A program made the position numbers and the translations under genes. A stretch of DNA of 64,000 nucleotides from Mariannaea sp. PMI_226. Its lineage: Eukaryota; Ascomycota; Sordariomycetes; Hypocreales; Nectriaceae. A model generated the notes under the pieces. The model was given only the letters and a program-made list of their open reading frames with translations. It ran no database searches and was not told the origin of the DNA. Location of the stretch: contig JANFOG010000003.1 of NCBI GenBank assembly GCA_024336345.1, forward strand, positions 3,416,501 through 3,480,500, in the 5' to 3' direction. Of the stretch, positions 47,824-58,924 are shown in pieces; position 1 is the first letter of the stretch; each line of letters starts with the position of its first letter.

Positions 47824-50800
47824 TCATGAAAAGAAGTACTTGCTCTCTCGGAGCTGAGATACTTGGAAATCACCCTGTTAAAGCCAATTGTATTAGTAAT
47901 CGACCGGAAATACTTGTCATACTCGACGAATATCACGTACCTTCTCTGGGACACCGGGGAAGGTGATGGGTAACCAGATCGCCACAGGAGCCTTGACTCT
48001 GGACTTTCTAGTGGGATTCTTCTTGGGCACAATCACGTCCTGCTCGAATCGAGTGTGCTTTAGACTTTCAAGCATATCTTCCGACCATGCAGATGATTCC
48101 CTAACGGCGAGGTCGTCGGCATCGTCATCCATTTCAAAGTCCTCAGCAATGCCGTCTTGGTCTTCGCCGATAATGCCGGCAAGACCCATCTCCTCACTAG
48201 ATTCAGCGGAAACAGCAATCTCCTCATTAGCATCGGCAGGGATATTTCCCAAGCCCATCTCCTCAACGGCCTCGTGAATCTCGACATCCTGTTCAGAGGC
48301 TGACATTTCCTCATATACTGAACCTGGAGTCAGAATCTTCTGGGCAGCCTCAAGATCCCATGGGTTTCCGGAGCTCATGAGGGTTTGGCGCTTGTACTCT
48401 AACAAGATCTCCTCCTTTGGGCTGAGCTTGCTAGTTTTGCGGAGTTCCTTAATCTTCTTGGCCACAGGGCTATCGGCATCGATGTGGGCAAGGTACAAGG
48501 CTCCCTTATAACGAGCTTTGAATTCAGTAGCAAGTCGGCCAACGACATCCTCCTCATGGATTTTGATGAAGGATTCTCGGAGGACTTGGCTCATGGTGTC
48601 AACGTCCGCGGCGTGTGTCCAGAATGAGTCATGTACAGCAGCAAAATCGAGGCCATGCTCGTTGCACCCAATAGCAGACAACAGCATATGGCTGGCATCG
48701 AGGGAATGGATAAAGTTGGGAGGGAAACCCTGGAGCTGCTTTCTTCGGTTCACAGGGTTGGTCTGGTCACTGAAGGAATAGACGAGGCTTTGGAGGCAGG
48801 TATGAACCTCCTTCGTGCTCGACTTGCGGTATGGCTGTGCGACTGGCATGCGAAGGGGAGTGGTCCAGACAACTGTAGAGCGGAACTGCTGTGTGAGCTC
48901 ATCCAGACCTAATTTGCTTGTAGCAGCCTTTTTCTTCGGCTTCTTGGCTTTGCCGTCGGTAACCGTCGCTGCCACCTCGTAGCTCTCAGCAAGCTCTTCA
49001 ATCTGAGCAGGAGTAAGGGCTCTACACACGCGACCACCTATCTCGCCAAGCCAGTACTGGATATCGTGTGCGCCACGGAACATGGTCGCCATGGCAGTGA
49101 AAATGTGCTTGGCAATGTATGTGGCAATGATCAAATGTGGAATACCACTTTCTTTATGCAGGTCGGGATAGAGGGCATCTATTTGCCTGCACACTTGTTT
49201 CTTTGCTCCCGAAAAGGTGACACCGTAGACATTGGTCATAACCGTCTGCTTGACAACCTTTCGGGTAATCTTTCCAGTTGCAATCAAAGCAAGGGGATTC
49301 TTAGCGGCAGCATCCTTTGCAATAGACTCCTTTACTAGGTCAGCAACAGCGGTGTAAACATCGGCTGGTCTGCTGCCAGGCATCAGGTTGACCTGCTGGG
49401 CACCCCAAGTATCACCACCAAGGGCGGCGTAGTGCTGAAGACCATTGCATGTTCCATCTTGGTGTACGGGCAGCTGAGAAACAAAGAGAGTGGGATCGGG
49501 GAGCTCGTGAGCGGCTGCCAACTCAAAGCAGGCAGCCAAACACTGCCAAGGATCCTCGGCCTTCAACCACCAGCGGCTACCGTTGAGAGGGTTTTTGGCC
49601 GATTCTTGAATATTGGCCAAATTTTCGTTGGCAAACGCCTCTCGCTCGTCGAAACTGGCCTTATCGTATCCATATACATTGGCCAGATGGATCTTCAACC
49701 ATCTCAAGCCGTTGGATCCAAGCTGCTTGCCGTTGGCAAACTTGAGCATAGATCGGAGATGGTCGGCGCCCATATGGTTGAGATAGGTAGGCATAGGATA
49801 GGCACGGCCTCGATAGTCGACGTTATGGGGAAAGTAAATCGTCTGATTGCGGTATACTCTCGCAATTTCGAGCTGTAGATTCATGTAACAGCGTTGAGAG
49901 TGCAGGGCAGAGCGCTCGTTCTCGACTAGTTTCACAGTACGAAGCCAGGCTCTTCGTGCTAGAGGGTCACCAGATGTCGTTGGTTCGGGGGGAGTGGGTA
50001 AATCAGGGTTCAGCGGAGGTATGTTGGCAAACTCTTTCCCGGTGTTCCAAGCTTCCACCATGACATCCAGAACATTATTGTTGATCTTCCATGCTGTCTT
50101 TCCCAGCACGTCCAAGCCCTTGAATACTTGGGCCATATCTCCCCTTCTGATTGCTGCCTGACAATAGAGCTTCTGCTCAACATCTCCAGGCTTGACACGA
50201 ATCAACGTCGCCTTGCTTGAGAGGAAACCGCCTTCATTCATATCAGCCCAGGGCTTAGGTGGCGCAATCATTGGTAAGTGCTTGGCAAGGAAATCGCCCA
50301 CAGGCTCTCGCTTCAACTGATCGACCAGTTCTGAGTTTAAAACAAGGACACCAATCTTCTTGCCCTTCCGTGGTGCCATCATATGTGAGAAGGCTGGCTG
50401 ATTCTGGCTGAGAAGCTCTCCAGTCACTGGATGGGCCTTGATGACCATGATCTTGGCTGTCTCAATCAATGACTTAACAAGGATAGAACCAACATGAGCC
50501 TTGATAGGTGCAGACCATGCTTTCTGGAAGATCTCAGCTTGTGGCCTATTTTCGGGTCCGAATCCATCAATAATCATGCCCTCACTGCTCTCCTTCACGT
50601 CTGCAGCATCTCCAGTGAACTGTACTTTGCGAAGGCGACGACGCTCCAACTTCTGCTTCTCTTCTAGCTGTCTCATCATATCTTCCTGAGCATTTCGGGA
50701 CACGTCGTTAACGAGCTTGCTCAGAAGAACGCCCCTGTCAACGCCCATCGCCGAACTGTGGTTCAATACGGAGAGAATCGTTACCGCGGCCAGGCGAGTC

Positions 50801-52107
50801 GGATTAGCCTGGCGAAGCAAAGGTCCGTAAATACAACGTTCCAAATCTTCTTCAGTTTTCGACGCCCTATTCTCAGATTCTTCAACCTTGGCGAGTTCCT
50901 CCATTATGCGGGCCTCCATCGCCTTCAGCCATTTGGGAATGCTCTGGCTGATGGAACCCTGCTCGTTGCTGGGTTTCAGAATCGTACTGACGCCCATTTT
51001 CTGCAGATGCTTGTTATCTGCTCGCCATTTCTCAATAGCAACGTCGATGGTGTCGCGTTCCAACCGGACCTGGAATTCACGCTGCTCTTCTAATGAAAGG
51101 CTGGAGATGTCGACTTTCTGAAGCTCAGACATGAGACTGAGACCTTTCTTGAGAGTTTTGAGACCTAGACCACGTTGGGGAGTGGTTAGAATTTCGGGAT
51201 ATTCGGCCTCTCCACCCTCGGTCTGCTGCAGGAGCCCCTCAGTTGTGTTCAGCTGTTCTTCTTCAGCTGCAGCAAAAGCAATGTCCTCACTCTCTGGAGC
51301 AAAATTGTAGGTGGGGCAAATTTCTGTGATGACAGCCAAGTCTGAATCGCTCAGAATATCCGCCATACTGAGAACTCGCAGACCAGCCTCACCGGGAGCT
51401 AGGCTCATGTAACGGTTAATAAGACGCTCAAGTCTTGCCCCTCGCTCGGATATCAATGACGCCTTGAGCATGCAAGCAATTGTTTCGGCAGTTTGTGGCA
51501 TGTTTTGATTGCGAATTTCCAATTCATACCACTTGTGAAGCCGTTCCGCTTGCTTTCGATCCGGGCTGGTCCGCATTTGATTGAGTGATGCTCGGAGGTA
51601 TTGGTTGTGGAGAAGAATTCGCTCCTCGCCGGGGACAGCACCTATTGTGTTGAGTCGTTTGAGAACAAGAGCAGCTCGTTCCAGTTTTCCAACTCGGATA
51701 CAGGCATCGAAGACTGGAATCATATCCTCAGCATCACCAGGAATTCCGAACATGTTCATCTTGGCGGTTATTCTTGCCATTCCGGGCTCGGGAAGAACCA
51801 AGGGTGCGGAGTAATCGAATGGTCGAAGGTACGAGGGAGGCATGGATGAATCGGCCGCAGGACTGTAAGGTGGGCTAGAAAATTTGAAATCGTCAACAGC
51901 AGTGGCGAGACTTCGACCGTGAGGGAGTCCATGGCTGGAATCGGACCCTCGTCGTTTGCGAGGCTGGAATTGAGTGGTAACGACGCATCGTCGGCTCAAT
52001 CTTGAAATGGCAAGTTGTGGGGGTTGACATCGTAATTGGCGTCCAATTGGGCTCAGTGCAGCGACGTTATGGAGCGAAATGCTCCTCCGGGTATGTCGAG
52101 AGAGCAT
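47824..52107 (-). CDS. rpo41: Mitochondrial DNA-directed RNA polymerase (T7-like)
   Basis: Single-subunit polymerase of 1405 residues that transcribes the mitochondrial genome. Exon 1 is 52107-47941. A 51-nt exon 2 (47874-47824) encodes the last 16 residues, ending KYFFS, the conserved C-terminal foot of T7-type polymerases. Start at 52107 is the first ATG; residues 1-60 are Arg/Ser-rich (LSRHTRRSISL), a mitochondrial presequence. Catalytic motifs are DGTCNGLQHYAALGGD (motif A, Asp about 884), KQTVMTNVYG (motif B, about 953) and VHDSFWTH (motif C, Asp about 1160). The thumb/specificity region has an Ala/Lys-rich insertion (DGKAKKPKKKAATS), and near the end there is an acidic fungal extension of Glu/Asp. 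Divergent from atp25 across 500 bp. Confidence 0.97.
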
Positions 52108-52607
52108 GTTGAATTTGGGATGGGAGAGACCGAGTTCAGTCTGTCCCTTGGAAGTAACAAACCAAAGGCTTGATGGACGACGCACACCGCTAGCAGGTAT
52201 TTTCGGGAGGTATTAATACATTAGAAAAACGATAAAGAGGAATAACCGTAACCGAATAACGCAAGCAGTGAGAAAAAACGCAGCGGCGGGTGTCGAGGAC
52301 AACTTTAACGCCGTCCTTGTCCTGTCGCGTGAAGCAGGAAGTGACGGTATACCAGCTCCAAAATTTTCGCTGTGATAGGGCGAATGCTGAATGCTGAGCG
52401 GAGAAAAAGGGTCACGTGCGGGCGCGGCAACGGGCCGGTCAGCTCCACCGAAGAATTTCGCGGTTCTGGAAATATAATGGGTGGCGGACCCCTCCACCAT
52501 TAAAACATCGTTGGTGGATTCTGAGCTAGACTGGTAGACTGGATTTTGGACGCTGCAAGTCTGCTTGCTCAGTCTCGTCTGTTTTTCCTTTCTCGCGAGT
52601 TTTCGCC
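52108..52607. promoter_or_regulatory. Shared divergent promoter of rpo41 and atp25
   Basis: 500 bp between the two start codons. It contains a CACGTG E-box at 52413-52418 and an inverted repeat at 52493-52518 (TCCACCA and TGGTGGA separated by 12 nt) on the atp25 side. A 5' leader for atp25 is pyrimidine-rich (52540-52605). Regulatory roles are inferred. Confidence 0.4.
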
Positions 52608-54482
52608 ATGCTGGCCCGCCCCTTCACCGCGGCGTTGGCTTGCCGGCAATGTCAATCTGCCATCCTCCGGGCGGCAGCTGTGAGACCTGTTTCCAGCGGT
52701 CTTCGGAACTTGCCACAACGACCGGCCCGACAGCTGCGAATCCTGACGCATCGATTCTTTTCCCAAGAAAAAGCTCCCGAGGCCTCAGAAAAGAAAGAGA
52801 CCGATAGTGCCACAATTAGCGCTCCCGATGAAAATGTTGCGCCCACGGAATCTGAGCCTGCCAAGTCCGACGATGTACCTTGGTTCCTCGAAGTTGAGCC
52901 GCCAACACATCCGCCAAGCCAGCATACCGTCGAGCTCCCCAAGATACCCGAGGATGCACCCGCAATCCTAGAACCGATGATGAAGTATATGTTCGAGGAC
53001 ATGGGCCTGGATGATATTTCCCTTCTCGATTTGCGAGATCTCGACCCTCCGGCCGCTCTTGGTCCCAATTTGTTCATGTTCTTTGGAACCACCCGCAGTG
53101 AGAGGCATCTTCATGTTTCCTCTGGACGATTCGTGCGATGGCTTAAAAGGAACTACAAGATCAGCGCCCGAGCTGATGGCTTAATTGGTCCCGGCGAGCT
53201 GCGAACCAAGCTGCGCCGTCTTCGAAAGAAGGCCAAGTTGATGGGCACCAACACTGCCATTATCCCCGGCGGTGATAATGGAATCTCGACGGGTTGGGTT
53301 TGCGTTAACTTTTCTTCCGATGAAGGAAACCTAGGAGAGGTTGAAAGCTTTGATGAAAGTGGTCGTTTCTCAGGCTTTGGCGCATCATTGACAGGCTCCA
53401 CCATTGTGATACAATGCATGACAGAGGCCCGACGTAGCGAATTGGATTTGGAGGCACTATGGCAAGGTGTGCTAAAGAGAAACCTCCAAAATAACAAAAA
53501 AGCCAAGGACGGCAAATTGATGGACCAACAAGAACTGGCCGAGGCCATGGCATCCAGGGTTCAACTTCCAACTACTCCCTCTGAATTGCAGTGGCAAGCC
53601 ATGAAGGCAGCCTCCCAGCAGAAACGATTCTACTCCACAACCGCACGAAGATTGTCATCCTTACCTTCAGAGAGAACCGATACCCAAACAGAATTGCCCG
53701 AATCTCGAGATAGTCAAGCGGAGGATGTGGTGATACCTGATTTCGGCCAAGTGCGGAAACTCGTCACCGACATCCAACTCCTTGGACTTCCATTCGCCCA
53801 GGATATGCTCAAAACTCTGGTCAGGGATATCCTCCAGGCCAAGACACACCTTGCAGATACTGCAGAGGAACGGCTTTCTCTCATCGACCAACTTCTCAAG
53901 ACTGCAGAGGAACGGGGCCTAACCATCTGGAATGAGGAGATGTATGTTTCTATGACTGAGGGAGCATTTGCGTCACCAGCTTACGGTCCTGAGCTGCGAG
54001 AGGCATTGAAAAACCTCGACTATCTTGTCGCACAGAAGGGATGGCAGTTCAGCCTGGACCATATCATGCGCCTCATGCAAGCCTACGCATCTCGACACGA
54101 CTGGACCCGCTTCTGGGACGCGTTCCGAATGCCCTCTAGGTTCAAAGTTGCTCGACAGCCTAGGCACTATGAACTTGCCTACTGGACCTTGGCCCAAACT
54201 GGGAACCAGAAGCTTTGTATTGACGCCCTCCGCTGGGTATATCCCGAAATGATGCACCAGGATCCGCCTGTGAATCCTGTCGGGGGCGTCTACGTAGCTC
54301 TCAGGGCATGCCTTGCCATTGCAGACCCAGCTGCGGAGCACTTGATGAAGAACGGGATCCCAAAGCCTCGTTTTAAAAAAGATTTCCGATTTGATCGAAG
54401 GATGCAGAACAGAGAGTTCCTCAAGGTTTTGAGAGAGGTGGAAACGGTACGACAACAGGTGCTAATTTACGGGGACAGATAG
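52608..54482 (+). CDS. atp25: Mitochondrial ATPase synthesis protein Atp25 (RsfS domain plus M domain)
   Basis: 624 residues, single exon, first ATG. In yeast, the Atp25 precursor is cleaved in mitochondria. The N-terminal part is homologous to the bacterial ribosome-silencing factor RsfS and binds the large mitoribosomal subunit. The C-terminal part stabilises OLI1/ATP9 mRNA and supports assembly of the ATP synthase c-ring. Here residues 1-50 are an Arg/Ala-rich presequence (RAAAVRPVSSGLR). The RsfS-like domain lies at about 135-270 (LLDLRDLDPPAALGPNLFMFFGT, HVSSGRFVRWLKRNYKI). A Ser/Glu linker follows, and an alpha-helical PPR-like C-terminal region occupies about 370-624. Length is close to the usual fungal size. 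Neighbour rpo41 transcribes the mitochondrial genome whose ATP9 mRNA this protein protects in yeast. Confidence 0.95.
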   Translation: MLARPFTAALACRQCQSAILRAAAVRPVSSGLRNLPQRPARQLRILTHRFFSQEKAPEASEKKETDSATISAPDENVAPTESEPAKSDDVPWFLEVEPPTHPPSQHTVELPKIPEDAPAILEPMMKYMFEDMGLDDISLLDLRDLDPPAALGPNLFMFFGTTRSERHLHVSSGRFVRWLKRNYKISARADGLIGPGELRTKLRRLRKKAKLMGTNTAIIPGGDNGISTGWVCVNFSSDEGNLGEVESFDESGRFSGFGASLTGSTIVIQCMTEARRSELDLEALWQGVLKRNLQNNKKAKDGKLMDQQELAEAMASRVQLPTTPSELQWQAMKAASQQKRFYSTTARRLSSLPSERTDTQTELPESRDSQAEDVVIPDFGQVRKLVTDIQLLGLPFAQDMLKTLVRDILQAKTHLADTAEERLSLIDQLLKTAEERGLTIWNEEMYVSMTEGAFASPAYGPELREALKNLDYLVAQKGWQFSLDHIMRLMQAYASRHDWTRFWDAFRMPSRFKVARQPRHYELAYWTLAQTGNQKLCIDALRWVYPEMMHQDPPVNPVGGVYVALRACLAIADPAAEHLMKNGIPKPRFKKDFRFDRRMQNREFLKVLREVETVRQQVLIYGDR

Positions 54483-54858
54483 TCCCAAAATTTGACTGGT
54501 GTTCAACAAGCAGTACCTACTGCTATCTTGGGCGTACATGGGGGTGTCTCAGCCTCATTGGATGAGGGCCTAGTGCTGGAGGGTGGACAGGGAGATAGAT
54601 GGCTTTGATATGCGAACACGAAGCTGAATTGGGAATGGGTGGCTGCAGGCGTTAGGGTGACATGATCAATGCATTGTACAACACAAGATTAGAACAGAAC
54701 ATCGTGCATATAGCTAGCTGTATTAACACTCTGCCATGATAGGATATTACTATACTCAAATCAAAAACCGAGGGCTTCAGAACATGCCATCAAGCTGGTC
54801 TCCTGCCTTCGTCTCATCTCAAGCATTCAAGTTATCACTTTCGGCGTTTGCAAACCAC
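54483..54858. other. 3' intergenic region between convergent atp25 and ppx1
   Basis: 376 bp of 3' flanks; nothing further seen. Confidence 0.5.
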
Positions 54859-56085
54859 CTAGTTCTTGTTCAATGCTTCTCTCAGCAAAGGCGCCACCTG
54901 TTTCCTACTCGCTGCCAGGTTGTGCTGCCTCCACGCATGTCGATTCTCGCCATCTAGCGCGCCCTCCTTCCATGTCTCCAGCTGCAACTTGTCGCCAATA
55001 CTGCGGAAGCGCTCCACGGCATTCTTGCCCTCGTCCGTCAAGCCCCAGACGAGCAGGTGTCGCTGGAACTCGCCGTTGGGATGTGACGTTGTCATGATGG
55101 CCCCGACATCCAGCTCACGCTCCTTGGCCCACAATGCGAAGTCATCGGCCAGCGCCTGCTCGCCACCGGCCTTTTCGACAAGATATGAGAAGCCCTGTAC
55201 GCTGCAGCTGATGCCCAGTTTCAGGCCGGACCCGTCCCATTCCTTGTAGTCCTTGCGGAAAATGTCACGAAAGCTCAGACTCGAAATGTCCTCCTTAACA
55301 GCCGAGATCTGGTCAAAGAACTTCGTGCGGTCGAAGGATGGATCACGGATCTTCGCTGCCAGGAAGTTGGCAGCTCGAGGATCCTTGTCGCGGATCTTCT
55401 CCTTGGCCGTCAAGTTGATGGTATCGGATAGGATAGACGCAAGTCCAATTTTGGCAAGTTTCTCATCCTCAACGGCCGCATCGCCGTCCTCGACGTCACG
55501 GCTTAGGGACTCCCAGGCTGTCCTGCATTCCTCGACGACTAGACTCATGCAGCTGCCACAGGGCTCCACCACACGAGGGGAAACCTTCTGGTTCACGGCG
55601 AACTCGTCTGCATGGTGGTCGATGCAGCCGGAAATGCGTCCGGCGAATTGTTTCAATGGACCAGTGAGGCAATTGTGGTCAACAAGTAGCCAATTGGTGT
55701 CCTCCGGGTCCAGATCCGGAATATCAGAGAGGGTGAGGAGATCGGAAGGAGACAGACCGACAGAGTTGAGGACAAAGGTCATCTCAGTGCGCAGCCCAAG
55801 GTCCGCGCGGGGCAGATTGGACAGAGGGATGTGAAGGGCATGAGGGGGTGTATTGGAGCGGAGATAGGCGAAGACAACTGCAGAACAGAGCGAATCGAGA
55901 TCTGATGAATGCTACCATGAGCTTGGCTCCTTTCAAAAAATGAAGAAGAGACGAGGATCGTCAAACTTACCAGCAGATTCATTGCCCACAACAAAGGTCA
56001 ATGGCCCTCTGCGTTGTGTAGCGGGGGTTGCGAGAGCTTTTCTCGCTGCAGCTAGAAATACCTGTATGGTGGTTCTGGGAGCCAT
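54859..56085 (-). CDS. ppx1: Exopolyphosphatase Ppx1 (DHH/DHHA2 phosphoesterase)
   Basis: Mn-dependent hydrolase of 385 residues that removes terminal phosphate from inorganic polyphosphate; related enzymes also act on guanosine tetraphosphate. Exon 1 is 56085-55971 and exon 2 is 55901-54859. The join rebuilds GNESADLDSLCSAVVFAYLR, the first metal motif of the DHH family. Further metal ligands are seen in WLLVDHNCLTG and GCIDHHADEF, the DHH signature. The SCMSLVVEECR helix and the DHHA2 C-terminal domain (about residues 240-380, with MTTSHPNGEFQRHLLVW) follow. The first about 25 residues are basic (MAPRTTIQVFLAAARKALAT), so mitochondrial targeting is possible. Fungal length is normal. Confidence 0.95.
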
Positions 56086-57575
56086 TGGGTCTTGATGTTG
56101 AAGGAAACAAATGGAGTTTTGAGATTGAAAATAAGAAAATTGGGGAAGGACGGCACGAGAGCACGGCAGGTAGCAAATAAGTTATGGATAATCAAGATGC
56201 GACTACGGAGGGGAATCTCATGTCATGATAGGGAAGGTATGTAAGGTAAGGTAGTATGTAGTACGAAACATTTGGGGTCAAGGCAGCAAAGAGGGCACTG
56301 ATGGATGATGCTATGATAACAAGACACTAATTTCAATCAAGGAGAGAGAAGATGAGACGAGATGAGCTACTTAGTGCCTTTGACAAATCTTTTAATCCGG
56401 TTTTTCTCATAATTTTTTTTTGGTTGGTTATTCAGTTCTCTGGTTTACTTCAGTTCCTGGCGTCAGCAATTCATCATGTCCAAAAAGCCATCCTTACCAG
56501 GTTTCCCAAGCTAATTATATCTCGTTGGCCTCGTACACACTCAAAGCTCGATGTCTAATCCACCATGCCGCACGCACCGATTGGCTAATGGCAGTGCGAT
56601 TGAGGGGTGACAGCTTTTAGATGCAGCTCTCTCCCCCCTAGCATGCACAAGGGTATGTCGGCTGGGACTACCAATGGCTGGGCCTGGCCATAGGCGATGA
56701 TCAGCAGCTGGGGTTTGAAGCAACCAAACGTTCATCCGTACTTTGCAGTGCCTACGGGCCAACTTACCGACATGTTTAGTGTCTGATGCGCCGGTCGCTG
56801 GAATCTAACAAGGCCAAGAAGAGAAGATGAAGGGCAGAAGAAAATCTCAATCCATTTGTGTAACCCTCTTCACCGCTCAATGCCTCAAGTGCCACCTCAT
56901 CATGACTCCTCGTTAGCTCTTAGCACCGCTGCTTCAATTCTCGCTCATCACGCTCACAAGCCAGCGCATCTCTTCCCCCCGCTCTCTCCTGGGATGAGGA
57001 GGGATGAGGAGAGGGGGGCACCGGCATCGCAGTCTGCTGGTGTAACTGTGGCCTAGGTCCCTCTCCCCTCCCCGATCGCCATCGAGGGAGGGCTGGGAGC
57101 AGGGTTGGCCTTCCCTTGGCAACTCGGCCGTCCTGCGTCTTTGCATCTGCGGCTGCATCCTTCGCGCTGCGTCTTGTTTGTACCACGCCCGTACCCTACC
57201 GTGATTTATGGAACTGTCGGTACGATGTCTCTTCACGCACAGTACCTACCATACCCATCCAATCGCCTTTTACGGAGCAGGGAAATGCGCTTACTTGGAG
57301 GCGTTTAACTTTTGGGTGCCTGGACAAGCAGCGGTATGGGTATGCGCATGTAAAGGTGGTTGAAAGATGAGCAGGTATTGGATTAACCTTCCTCTCCCTC
57401 CACCATGTAACCGCCGTATCTCTTGAAGATTTCACCATCTTCTACTCGACTTCCCTCACTGCTTCTAGTTCATCAATTTACCGCCTGTCCCTCTCGACAC
57501 CACACACACCCCCCTTTCTCACCGTCTCTCGGAATCGTCAAGCGTTGTGCGACGGCACCTCCTCGCCCTCCCGCT
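56086..57575. other. Intergenic region between divergent ppx1 and the glutamine-amidotransferase-like gene
   Basis: About 1.5 kb; promoter regions of both genes. A 68-codon frame at 56352-56558 has one hydrophobic segment but no family signature. GATGAGG repeats occur near 56993-57010. No gene supported. Confidence 0.5.
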
Positions 57576-58463
57576 ATGGCTCCCGTCCGCCTGGCCATCC
57601 TCGAAGCGGACAGACCCCAACCCCAGACCCGTGAAAAGTACGGTACCTACGCGGGAGTCTTTGCCGCTCTTCTCTCCGCGGCTGCCGCAACTCTCTCCCC
57701 TTCCCAAACTCTCGATGAGGTCCTGAGCATAAAGGGATACGACATTGTCCACGACCTGCATACGTATCCGCTGCTTGAGGAGATTGACGCTGTGCTTATC
57801 ACCGGCTCGCGCCACACTGCGTACGACAATGACCCGTGGATCATTCGGCTGGTGGACTTTGCAAGGCGCGCAATCGAGACGGGAAGGGTGAGAGTTGTGG
57901 GCGTTTGCTTTGGGCATCAGATCATCGGCAGGGCCGTGGGGGCCAGTCTGGGCCGGAGTGATGCGGGATGGGAGCTTGCCGTCAGAGAGGTTCAATTAAC
58001 CGACAAAGGAAGAGAGATCTTTGGTTTGAATAGAATGGTACGACCTACAGAGAAAGCCACCGCCGCTGTCGCTGCTGAAAGCCAAGTCCCAGCAACCTGC
58101 GCCACCACTTTCATGGCATTTTCCACTTCCAGAGTCAAAACACGTAGTTACTGACGATTGTTTTTCTATTAGCGCATCCACCAGATGCATCGCGACATTG
58201 TCCACGACTACCCCTCCGATTCTGACCTCCTCGGATCCAATGATACCTGCGCCGTCCAGGGCATTTACAGTCCCGGCCGTTACCTGACGGTGCAAGGTCA
58301 CCCAGAGTTTAACGAGGAGATTGTGACCGAGATCCTCTTCAATCGCCGAACGGTTGGCATTTTCACCGAACAAGAGTATCAGGATGCCATGGGGCGCGTA
58401 TCGAAGCCCCACGATGGCGTTACCGTCGCACGAGCTTTTATCAACTTCTGGAGGGATGGGTAA
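57576..58463 (+). CDS. Class I glutamine amidotransferase-like protein (GATase1, YLR126C-type)
   Basis: 250 residues, related to stand-alone class I amidotransferase-fold proteins often labelled GMP synthase-like. Exon 1 is 57576-58037 and exon 2 is 58173-58463, joined as LNRM-RIHQMHRDIV. The nucleophile elbow GVCFGHQIIG has Cys111, and the His-Glu of the catalytic triad is in VQGHPEF. ITGSRHTAYDND is the usual oxyanion-region loop of this subfamily. There is no synthetase domain, so this is not GMP synthase itself; relatives include plant gamma-glutamyl peptidases and yeast YLR126C, and glutathione-adduct processing is one possibility. The start is the first ATG of the frame; the 135-nt intron has a slightly unusual GTACGA donor. 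Confidence 0.88.
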
Positions 58464-58924
58464 GGTTGAAGCTTGACAGAGCGTACATCCGGAGCTCTAA
58501 AAGGATATCGAAAGGAGATACTGTATGTAGTATACTGTACGATGTGTTGTCCGATTACAGGTGGATTACAGTTACTTGCATAATTTTTTTAAAGCGTATA
58601 GACGGATCGTATCTAGCAGCGATGAATGCAGCATTCGTGCAACATTGTGTGTTCGACTGTGAACACAATTCAAACTTATGCCAGGGCCTGCAAATACGGC
58701 TATCTAGTGCTTAAATTCCGTCCAGTATTACATTGTGCTTACGCACCTAAGATAGCTACACATCCTCAGACCTCCTGCTTCGTACACACTAATATTGATA
58801 CATATGGGAAGATGCTGAAGGGATGAATATGTTCTTATTTTCTGTTTTAAAGTCGTGGGTATCATGTTGTACAGTTCACCGTTTATGTTTATCTGTTTGT
58901 GTCCACTTCTCCTCTGTCGGTTTT
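58464..58924. other. 3' intergenic region between convergent genes
   Basis: 461 bp of 3' flanks of the amidotransferase and GPCR genes; no gene seen. Confidence 0.5.
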
